NCBI RefSeq assembly: GCF_001649575.2
Contig: NC_051431.1
Location: forward strand, 17,621,841 to 17,685,840
DNA length: 64,000 bases
Direction: 5' to 3'
Origin: Kryptolebias marmoratus
Lineage: Eukaryota; Chordata; Actinopteri; Cyprinodontiformes; Rivulidae
In this document: positions 56,070 through 64,000 of the stretch, piece by piece
How positions within the stretch are numbered: position 1 is the stretch's first letter
How the letters are laid out: the number at the start of each line of letters is the position of its first letter
Notes under the pieces: generated by a model
Told to the model about the DNA's origin: nothing
Databases searched by the model: none
The model's input: the letters and a program-made list of their open reading frames with translations, nothing else
Translations under genes and position numbers: made by a program

Positions 56070-59000
56070 CTGCAGAGGAGCACAAACAGGAACAGGTGGT
56101 TGCACAGAGGGACGCAGCTGCATGCTTCTCATCCAATGCTTGCAATTAAGCACTTGTGACATCTGGCACGGAGAGATTTTATTTACACCTCAAGGGTGGT
56201 GTTTTAACTGTGGAGGGACGTCGGATTAAAATGTGGCTGTCAGAGGTGGTGTCTCGTCGGGTACCTGTGATAATGGTGTCACCCTCGTAGTTGAAGACGC
56301 AGGAGAAGATCTCGTCAGTGTGGCCCTCCAGGACTTGGAGACAGGCTCCGGAGTGAATGTCCCACAGGCGTGCCGTCTTGTCTGTGCTGGCAGTCAGCAC
56401 CCTGCTGCCCTGGGGGCTGAAGCAGATCTATGGAGAGACATTGCCAAAAGAGTTAGCCTAAGAGGTAGATGAGCACAACATGACCAATGGAGTTTTGAAT
56501 TAGAAGGTTTGGTAGAAATGTAAGCATTTTTGGTGTTTAAGAATCATAAAGTAATTTGTGGTACATTTAATGATAGTACCTCACTGTGTTGCAACTGTTT
56601 GAGACTAGTTAGAGAAAGAAAAATGCAAATTTTTCTTGGAATCACACTGAACACCATGTTTGCACAAATTTGAACCAAAGTTTGTCAGGAGTTCTCATAC
56701 TTACTGACAGGAAATACAGCTTGAGAACTCAAAAGTTACAGAAACTGAACTGACAAAGATCTGAGAAGTTCCAGACGTCCACAACAACTGTGTGACAATT
56801 TTGAAAGAAAAAAATTTTGAACATATTCAAAATTCATGAAACCTGAGCACGAGGCTCTGCAACTCCCACAAGGAAATTCAGACCCCTGGGGAATGTTTTA
56901 AGACATTTTGGAAACTTCCTCATGAATGTGTTAGCAATTTGCCACCAACAGTCACAGCCCAGTAAGATACTGGCTTTACTGGAGTCGATACAAACATCAT
57001 TTAAAAAAACTAACTGTACTAAAACTCAGGTTTATTAATCCCCAGTATCCTAACAGTAAGAGAAGGAATGACTCAATGAGATGGGCTCTAGATGGCCTTT
57101 TACTGTCAACTATGTTTTTATTAAATTTTTTCTTTATCAAACTCTAAATTAAGCATGAAAGATAAGGCAGAAATTAAATTTGAAACATACGTGAGAAGCA
57201 GCTGGAAAAAAAAAAGCTAAAGACTGGAGAAAGGAGAAGGAAAATGGAGGCTCTAACAAATGCCAGACAGGAGAGAATGTGGACTTCTGTGGACACAAAA
57301 AAATGGGTACAAATAAGGATATATATAAACAGCATCAGCTTAACTGCATGTTAAGTTAGAAAGCTTGTCCCGGAAGATGTTTGAATGCTCTCATCTTTAC
57401 CGTCACATCTACGTTTAAACCCCACGGCACATTTTTATGAAAAGTCTGGAGTTCTGTCAAAAAGGACACTTACTTTTGCCTGCCACGTGCTCTACACAGA
57501 GAGAAACAGTCATAAACCTATGTTTCTAATTTATGTTCTCATTGTGTGAGTGTCCATCATGTGGTCGCTGTCTTGTATTTATAATCTTATCCTTACATGA
57601 TCAGATCACGTGCTCAAACTGTGGTCGGGCCAAGATTTATTTATTGTTTTATTTTATGTACAGGGGTGTGTAAAACTGCACTTCACTCACACATCTGGAT
57701 CCTTCCTCTTCACCACTTTCAGCATGTTGTTACTGTGAGCAATGAATTTCACTGCAGAGGGAATTTTCCCATTAGGATGTCATTTTGGCCTGGCTCAAGT
57801 GCAGAGGAGGGGGGAAAAAAAGCTAATGGTGCATCGAAGATGAGAAGGATTCCCTTCACAGGCAGCTGTGTTTCAAAATGAAACATTTTGTGACTTCCTG
57901 GCATGAGTTGCTTACACTAAAAGCCACACAGAGACACGCTATCCCGTCTTTAGAATCGGTCTATTTTAATAGTCCGTCATTTCTATTTCCTAAATAACAG
58001 AAAGATTATTAAGGTTATTGGGTTAAAAAAGAGAGGCTGAGACATAATGAAATCAGCAGCAAAGGCATGCAGAAATGAAACAGAATGCACAAATCTGTGA
58101 AAATTGTAAAAATGTATGAGGAGTGGGGGAAGTGTCCTGTTAGGAAGAGATTAGTGTCATAATCCTCTGGAATCATCCTCCATCCAGGCTATTTTTTACT
58201 GGCTGTCTGTGTTTCAGTAAACACATCCAGAAAGAACCCCTCTGAGCCACGTTCATGAATAACAAATGGGAAAATCACTTCTGTTAAAGAGCAGGGTCAA
58301 TACTGGGCCAGACAAATGCAAATAATGCAAAACATGCCAGTTTGACTTCGCAAATCCATGTAATACAAGGTTAAGTTTTTTTTATATATATATATATATT
58401 TTCAGGCTGTGGGATTCATGTTATAAAATGGTGTAACACTGAGCTACTCTCTCCACTTCAGCAGTGCTATTATTATAATCATTGGGATTAAATACCAAAT
58501 TCGTATTAGTGATAGACAGATATTTGAGCCTAGCATTGGTATAGGTTAATATTTTATACACATTTGGTTTTCAAAAAGGAAAGAAAAATTAGGACAGAAA
58601 AATTCTTTTCATACACACAAATTATGTTTTGCATGTGGAAAGTTATGATAAAATTTTCCTATCCATTTGAATCAATAAATATTGACTTATTCAAAGGAAG
58701 TGTGATAAAAGACTGAAATGCTTTTGATAACCTGATCTATAAATTGCTGTTTTTTACTATTTCACGAGGCCAAATCGAACACTGGATCTTTAATATCATA
58801 TTGGTGTCAGCATCAACCGCTAATAAGCATTTGGAATATTTTATTTGTAGTTTGAATGTGATTTTGTTTGTCAAAGTTGGTAGTTGGTTCAAATTTTTTG
58901 AAGAGGCATCCATATTTTACGTGCAGCAGAAAGTACTGAGAGTTTTCAGTTTTGTCAAGCAGAAATTCTCTCAGGGAAGACAGGTTAAAGGCTAGTCAGA

Positions 59001-62000
59001 GCGGCGCCAGATTCCTGCCGTCTTAGAACGACTCCAATCTCAAAACTTTCACAGCAGTTGAAGCAAACACTACTTTATAAACTTTTACACGATTACTCCT
59101 GCATTAGACAGTGATTTACAGAGAAATCTATGGTCATTTACTCTGAGTCCATTAACAGCAAGAGCTCATGTGAAACTTGTGTTGCAAAACAGAAAGTGTT
59201 GAGCACAACTGGGCAAAGTAACTATCTGATGAAATAAATAAATAAATGAAATAACATTTGGTTGAAGACTGGATTTTATCAGGTTTAGAGGTGGTGGAGG
59301 ATTTGGATCCAGAATGCAGACCAACACAAGGAGCTCAAAAGGAAAACTAATTTCATAAAAAGAACAAAAGAAAAAGCTGACGTGGCAGCCGAAACTGATA
59401 ACAAAACCTCACTAACAGTAGAGACCACAAGGAGTGCCGCACAAGGAGACCAAGATAACGCATTACTACAATAATGAAACAAGTGAGTGAAGCTGAGGAG
59501 GTTATATGGACTGAGGCTGATGAGGAAGTGGACACAGGCGACTGATTACTAACTAGGAACAGGTGCAGATGAGTGAGGCAGGCTGACATGGAAAACTTCT
59601 GACTGAGGGAGATTGAGTGATGGCACAGGGAGCAAAACGACACAACATCACATGGAGTACAAGAAATAAAACTGAAACACGACTGAAAACAATAAACCTA
59701 AATCCAAACATATTTGTTTGAAAACAACACCAATCCAGTTTGGTTTTGGCCTCACTTGGCCATCAGCTCGTCTTCCCTGAGAGAATTTCTGCTCGATATT
59801 CCAAACTGATTATTCTGTAAGTGACTTCTGCTGCACACTGTCATTATGTGTTGCTATATTTTGAATTTCCCTTTGGGATCAATAAAGTATTTACAGTATA
59901 TCTACCTACCTATGTCTCAGGATAACAACTCTATAGAATACCAATTCAAAAAATTCAAAACTAATCCTTTATGGCAACAGACTGTCAGGTCTGTTTGCTC
60001 TTAATTGTGTTGCTACAGACAGAAAATTGGTTTATTTTTGTTCAACTTAACATTTTAAACTTAATCATAAACTTAAAGTCATTGTTAGATTGCTGTTAAA
60101 ACTGAGACAGGAATAAATTTGAAAAAATATAGCAAAAGAACACTTTTTATACTTTGATATTAATAACTTTAAAGTTGACTGCAGAATGGAGTAAATTTAA
60201 CTCAAACAGGTTGAGACTCAAATGTGACTTTGCAATAGATATTCTGGATTTGTGGACATACCTTGGAAATTTCTCCATTGTGGCCCTTCAGCGTGACGAG
60301 ACACTGATGTGTGGTGGCACTGAAGACTCGAGCTGTACCTGAAAGAGACGAGGACTAATTAATCTTTTAGTGGACGTACTTTACATTGGAGCTTTTCACA
60401 TTAAAAACCAACAAGAAAACAAACTCGAACATCTGTAAAATCTAAAAACTGGACATTTTATAACAAACCTTAATAGTAATAAAAGTAGACATGTTTTTCA
60501 CTACCGCTGCAACTTGAAGAAAAAAAAAAGTTCTAACGTGACGTTCTCACCATCAGCAGAAGCGGTAGCAATGAGCTGACCGCTTAAATCGAAACACACG
60601 TCCAACACCTCCTCTGTGTGTCCAACCAGGGTGGCTACACACTTCCCACTGACAGCCTCCCACAACTGCAAACAAGTACAAGTCAGCCTTTTTTACTTTC
60701 TTTGTGGAGTCTATTATAAACAGCCATAAACATGCCTCAAAAATAATATTAATTTTTAAAAAATTACACAAAAATAGCAAAACTCAAACAAGACAAGAAA
60801 TAAAACAGGGACATTCAACTTTTTTTTGTATGTCTTTATAACCAATAAATAACCTTGTTTCACAACACATGTAGATGCTAATGAAATGTAGAAATGCCCG
60901 ATGATTTATAACCAATTAAAAACTACAAATATTATATAAACAGCAAAAGTTAAAATGTAATTTACAGCTTTTTTTGTATCCACTTGAAATATGATGCAGT
61001 AGAAGGCACCAACTACTATATTTATTGTTTTTTTTTTATTTCCAATTGTTTCTTTTTTTTAAAACAATTTAGAAAAAGGTTTGATTTCTGTTTTATGTAC
61101 ATTTTACATAGCATCTTTTATTATTCTGGAAAACACGTTTCAGCAAAAAGAAAAAAAAAAAGAAAAACTAAAAAATCTACACACTGTCACACAAGAGTTA
61201 CATAAGCACAACAAGTAAAATATACATATAAACATACAAGAGTCTTAAAATATACACTCGCGTGTCGCTGCTTGCTGTCTGAGACGGCTTTATTTTAGCT
61301 GCCCCACCACCCCACAGAGCGGTGCAGTGAAGTGGATGATTTATACTTGTGAGTATGAGTCATCTTGGCATAATTGATGAACTCGATTTGATTTTTTTTT
61401 TCCTTGAGATGACAGAAACCTTACAGACAGGAGGGGGTGAGAGAAAAAAGGAGGTATACTGTGTGGCATGAGCTTTTTTAAAAAAAAAAAACCTTCAGAG
61501 TTTATTTTCCAATTCGTTTCAAACTTTAAGTTAATGAATATTAATGGTCTTCTGCTTTAGTGGGCTACAAATATTATTCCATCTTGAGCATTGAGATTAT
61601 AGACTAAACTAATAAATAAATGAATATATTATGTAGTCAGTAAGCAGGTTTCCATGTCGCAGGACTGATGATGGTCTTACCTTACAGGTTTTGTCCATGG
61701 AACCTGAAACAATCAGGGAGCAATCCCAGTTAAACTGAACATTACTTATTTCTCCCACGTGACCAATCAGAGTGTGCACACGACTGGGATAAAAAGAGAA
61801 GAAAGCAGCATTTAGTGACTTCATCTAGACTCCATAGGTCGTATGTTTGGTGTCGAGTACACTGTAAGTGCTGGGTCATGAGCAATGAATGCAAACACTG
61901 CAGTAATGATAATAAAATGTGTGACCTCTTGGAAGCAACATCCCATATAGCAACCGTGTGGTCAAAGGAACCAGTGACAAGCTGATTGCCGACCGTGTTG

Positions 62001-63472
62001 AAGCACAACGAGAGCACCTCTGCCGTGTGACCCTGGAAGAAATAAAAGAAAAGAGCATCGCTTTTCACCGAGTCATCTTTATTTTCCCCGTTTGTTTGTT
62101 TTTCCTGCTTCTGTCTTCGATGAGCACAGACTGAAAGCAAACACTAAAAAGGCACAGTCAAGACAAAAAAAATAAGCCTAATAATATTAACAAAGCTCCA
62201 GCACCGAGCCTAGGTGACGTTAGAAGCTAAAAGAACAGACAGAGTTGTTCCTTACTGAGACAGAGCCAGCAAACTAATCATATTATAGCTGCGTGAAACT
62301 TAAAAAAGACTCACTTTTGCCCAAAGGGTGACTTACTAGTTTAATAACAATAACTTTTATAAGCCACAATACCAGGGAAAGGCAAGACAATCAATAGGAG
62401 ATGAAAAACAATCGCTAAAGAAATAACTCACAGTCAGGGTGGCCACTTCCTGCCCACTCTCTACATCCCACAGCTTGGCCGTGGTGTCCATGCTGCCTGT
62501 CGCCACCAGCGTACTCTGGGGGTTGAACGCCAGGCACACCTACACAACACAAAGCGCTCTTTTACATTTTTCCTGCGACGCATTTTTTTTCTAGAAAGCT
62601 GAACGTGTATTTTATTATTATCTACACTTTTGATGTGGAACTCAAGCAGAAGCATTTATTCTCTGCATTTTGAAATACTTTGTTTGCTTTGTGGTCGAAT
62701 ACAGCACAGTGTGTGAAAATGTATCTGAACACCTAGAGGTATTGATGTGGGGTTTTTTTTTTTAAGCTGGTATGTATGAATATAAAACCTTTTCTAAAGT
62801 GCTTCTTACTCTTATTGAGACGGCCTAAAGTGTGTCACTTAGAAAAAATACATACCAAACGCCACTTTTTATTTATTTCTCTACAGCTTCTCTACTCCAT
62901 CCAATTTTAACAAGTTTGAATGTTCCTCTTCTAACTAAAGATCTGAAAACTGCATCAACCGGACCAAAATTTTATCCATTTGCATGCCTTGGTTGATGCC
63001 TATAATTCATTTTAAAGCAGTTCATCTCATACTAACGGCCGATGCTGATAAGAATGCAGATAATGTTGGTCGTTCAAGAAGAACAGCTGTCTAAAAACTA
63101 AACAGGAATTGAAAAAGTTATAAAATAGGCGACCATACGTACGATTTCTGCCGTGTGTCCCCAGTACGTATGAAAACATTTGCCCGTCTCTGCACACCAC
63201 AGTCTGCACGTCTTATCAAAAGACCCTGTGGCAATCTTGTCTCTAAGTGAAATGACAAGAAATAAAAAGGGGAAAAAAAATGTACATTTTTGGAATGTTA
63301 AATACAGCAGAAGAATTATAGTGATGTGCTACAAAGTGCTACTCATTACCCATAAGGGTTGTTGAATGCAACTGCATATACAACATTTCTGTGGCCCTCT
63401 AGGGTGCACAGCTCTGTGCCGGAGGCAGTGTCCCAAACTCTACACGTCCTGTCGTAACTCCCAGTTAGAAAC
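56035..63472 (-). CDS. daw1: DAW1, dynein assembly WD-repeat factor (3' portion, 9 exons)
   Basis: DAW1 (WDR69, ODA16 in Chlamydomonas) is a cytoplasmic WD40 adaptor that helps outer-arm dynein be assembled and carried into cilia by intraflagellar transport. Nine minus-strand exons join in phase to 930 bases (309 codons plus stop) after one base completing an upstream codon. They show eight WD motifs: [82 protein letters not shown] and [11 protein letters not shown], each preceded by a GH dipeptide (LEGH, WGH, RGH/GH, IGH, VGH, KGH, EGH). [16 protein letters not shown] is diagnostic of DAW1. The roughly 105 N-terminal residues are upstream of the window. It ends RVWY rather than RIWR as in human. 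Convergence with sphkap matches human gene order. Confidence 0.95.
56265..56427 (-). CDS. daw1: daw1 penultimate coding exon
   Basis: Acceptor TCTCTCCATAG, donor GTACCC; 163 bp. Encodes [20 protein letters not shown], then [14 protein letters not shown] and [10 protein letters not shown] plus G. If the donor is not used, translation would read into unrelated residues. Confidence 0.93.
56815..56990. repeat. Family D repeat, inverted orientation
   Basis: GAACATATTCAAAATTCATG, GAGGCTCTGCAACTCCCACA and TTTTGGAAACTTCCTCATGA are the complement of the 11.2 and 49.7 kb copies. AGTCACAGCCCAGTAAGATA at its end matches 50135. Confidence 0.5.
58383..58399. repeat. (TA)n microsatellite
   Basis: About eight TA units in a daw1 intron. 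Confidence 0.85.
58960..59850. mobile_element. Family B MITE split by LTR-like element
   Basis: The left arm (GGCTAGTCAGAGCGGCGCC, CGACTCCAATCTCAAAACTT) lies at 58970-59180. The right arm (ACACCAATCCAGTTTGGTTT, CTCGTCTTCCCTGAGAGAAT, CCAAACTGATTATTCTG) lies at 59735-59825. A family L element occupies the space between. Confidence 0.55.
59270..59700 (-). mobile_element. Solo-LTR-like element (family L) nested in family B
   Basis: On the minus strand it ends GGTCTGCATTCTGGATCC, has TGCCACGTCAGC, a GCCTGTGTCCACTTCCTCAT middle and lies between two halves of a family B element. Termini are diverged, so ends are approximate. Confidence 0.5.
59855..59920 (+). mobile_element. LINE 3' tail fragment
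   Basis: TTTGAATTTCCCTTTGGGAT followed by CAATAAAGTATTTAC and CTACCTACCTATG is the 3' end plus short tandem tail typical of teleost LINEs. Confidence 0.55.
60262..60338 (-). CDS. daw1: daw1 coding exon (WD blade, TARVFSATT)
   Basis: Acceptor CTCTTTCAG, donor GTATGT; 77 bp, phase 1 in, 0 out. Encodes [20 protein letters not shown] then GEISK; human has TARIFSAATRKC. Confidence 0.94.
60551..60665 (-). CDS. daw1: daw1 coding exon (LWEAVSGKC)
   Basis: Acceptor ACTTGTTTGCAG, donor GTGAGA; 115 bp. Encodes [20 protein letters not shown], then [18 protein letters not shown] plus G. Confidence 0.94.
60666..61680. other. daw1 intron, nothing recognised
   Basis: AT-rich intron with homopolymer runs. 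Confidence 0.5.
61681..61783 (-). CDS. daw1: daw1 coding exon (IGHVGEISN)
   Basis: Acceptor CTTTTTATCCCAG, donor GTAAGA; 103 bp, phase 2 in. Encodes [20 protein letters not shown], then [20 protein letters not shown] is shared with human. Confidence 0.94.
61926..62032 (-). CDS. daw1: daw1 coding exon (GHTAEVLSL)
   Basis: Acceptor TTATTTCTTCCAG, donor GTCACA; 107 bp, phase 0 in and 2 out. Encodes [20 protein letters not shown], then [15 protein letters not shown]. Confidence 0.94.
62432..62539 (-). CDS. daw1: daw1 coding exon (VCLAFNPQS)
   Basis: Acceptor TTTGTGTTGTGTAG (weak pyrimidine tract), donor GTGAGT; 108 bp, phase 0. Encodes [20 protein letters not shown], then [16 protein letters not shown]. 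Confidence 0.94.
62540..63142. other. daw1 intron, nothing recognised
   Basis: Intron of 603 bp without a recognised repeat. Confidence 0.6.
63143..63242 (-). CDS. daw1: daw1 coding exon ([11 protein letters not shown])
   Basis: Acceptor TTTCACTTAG, donor GTACGT; 100 bp, phase 2 in. Encodes [16 protein letters not shown], then [18 protein letters not shown]. Confidence 0.94.
63350..63472 (-). CDS. daw1: daw1 first coding exon in window
   Basis: Acceptor GTCATCCTCCAG, donor GTAATG; 123 bp. The first base finishes a codon from an exon outside the window. Encodes [18 protein letters not shown], then [18 protein letters not shown]. Confidence 0.94.
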
Positions 63473-63509
63473 CTGGAGGATGACAGAGAGAAAAAAAACA
63501 GCAACATGT

Positions 63510-63655
63510 TTTTGTAAGATTCAGTACTTCCAGCAGTAGAAGCAGCTAGGAACCACCACATCATGATAAGACTTCCACCGTGTTTTACTGAAGGTGGGGT
63601 TTTCTGTGATCTAAACTGCTCTTTATATGCCAGAGATTGAGGATTACCCATGAAT
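63510..63655 (-). pseudogene. Tc1-like transposase fragment in daw1 intron
   Basis: On the minus strand it reads [19 protein letters not shown] then [14 protein letters not shown], matching the [16 protein letters not shown] block of Tc1 transposases. Only this block is recognisable. Confidence 0.7.
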
Positions 63656-64000
63656 GTGTATTTTAAACTAGATTTCGGTTGGTGGGGGTTTTGTGTGTGT
63701 GGCTTTCATTCAATAGCAGAGACCACTGACTTCATGTATAAATATTTATTTGGTTTAGTGTGAAACAGGCTGAAACCACTACTTTACATAAATGTAGGTC
63801 AGCTTTTAGCTCTTTAGTTATCAGTTGTGATGATTTTTAGGCAAGACATGGTAATATTTGCTCTGGGGCTTTGGAATTTGTTTCTATTCTTCCATATTGA
63901 CCCTTTCTGTCACCTCTCGTGTTTTGAAAGAGGAAAAGGAAACAGAACACCTTTATTGTGAAAAAAGAAAATCTAAATAGATTGATTATCATGCATTACA
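63656..64000. other. daw1 intron, nothing recognised
   Basis: I searched the minus strand for the preceding daw1 exon (the KAHxLPLTN region) and did not find it; it must lie to the right of the window. Confidence 0.5.

Larger units (their letters stand above)
56428..60261. other. daw1 intron, 3.8 kb, repeat-rich
   Basis: It contains an inverted family D piece (56815-56990), a (TA)n run (58383-58399), a split family B MITE and a family L LTR-like insertion (listed separately). No extra exon is needed: flanking exon phases meet directly. Confidence 0.6.

Noticed and set aside
1..64000. CRISPR array, bacterial operon, phage or toxin-antitoxin system
   Set aside because: Spliced genes, long introns and vertebrate transposons identify nuclear fish DNA; no regularly spaced direct repeats were seen.

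Overview
This window is vertebrate nuclear DNA, almost certainly from a ray-finned (teleost) fish. It has long introns with GT/AG borders, low gene density, a GC-rich promoter, and many decayed Tc1/mariner, hAT, LINE, SINE and LTR-like repeats of kinds common in teleosts. There are no bacterial operons, CRISPR arrays, tRNAs or rRNAs that I can see.

Two protein-coding genes account for the real coding sequence. (1) sphkap (SPHK1 interactor, AKAP-domain containing), plus strand, 14129-53504, in 12 coding exons. I joined them by eye from splice sites and resemblance to the mammalian protein. Every phase closes and the total is 4662 coding bases (1553 aa), with one 3.3 kb exon holding about 70% of the protein. 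(2) The 3' part of daw1 (dynein assembly factor with WD repeats 1), minus strand, 63472-56035, in 9 coding exons carrying the WD40 propeller. Its 5' exons lie beyond the right edge. The two genes converge tail to tail, as SPHKAP and DAW1 do in human (recalled synteny). They work in different processes: PKA type I anchoring in excitable cells versus assembly and delivery of ciliary outer-arm dynein.

Layout. 1-13.6 kb: intergenic DNA upstream of sphkap, with a short unrecognised minus-strand reading frame at the left edge, a Tc1 remnant, a solo-LTR-like element, a SINE and a nested transposon cluster at 7.3-8.2 kb. 13.6-14.2 kb: promoter, 5' UTR and first coding exon. 14.2-19.6 kb: exons 1-3. 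19.65-41.2 kb: the 21.6 kb intron 3, filled with repeats. 41.2-53.5 kb: exons 4-12. 53.5-54.4 kb: 3' UTR. 54.4-56.0 kb: intergenic, occupied by a decayed Tc1 copy. 56.0-63.5 kb: daw1. 63.5-64 kb: daw1 intron with another Tc1 fragment.

Recurring repeat families are given working letters here. Family B is a palindromic MITE with TTAA at both ends. Family C contains CTCAGCTACTACC near one end. Family D contains a GTTTCCAAAATGTCT-like core. M is a Tc1/mariner-superfamily element starting CAACCCCAATTC. L is a solo-LTR-like element of about 430-490 bp. I saw no convincing new multi-gene system. The most informative observations are regulatory and isoform features of sphkap and the nested transposon histories that target-site duplications make readable. 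All family assignments rest on recalled family features and were not checked by search.
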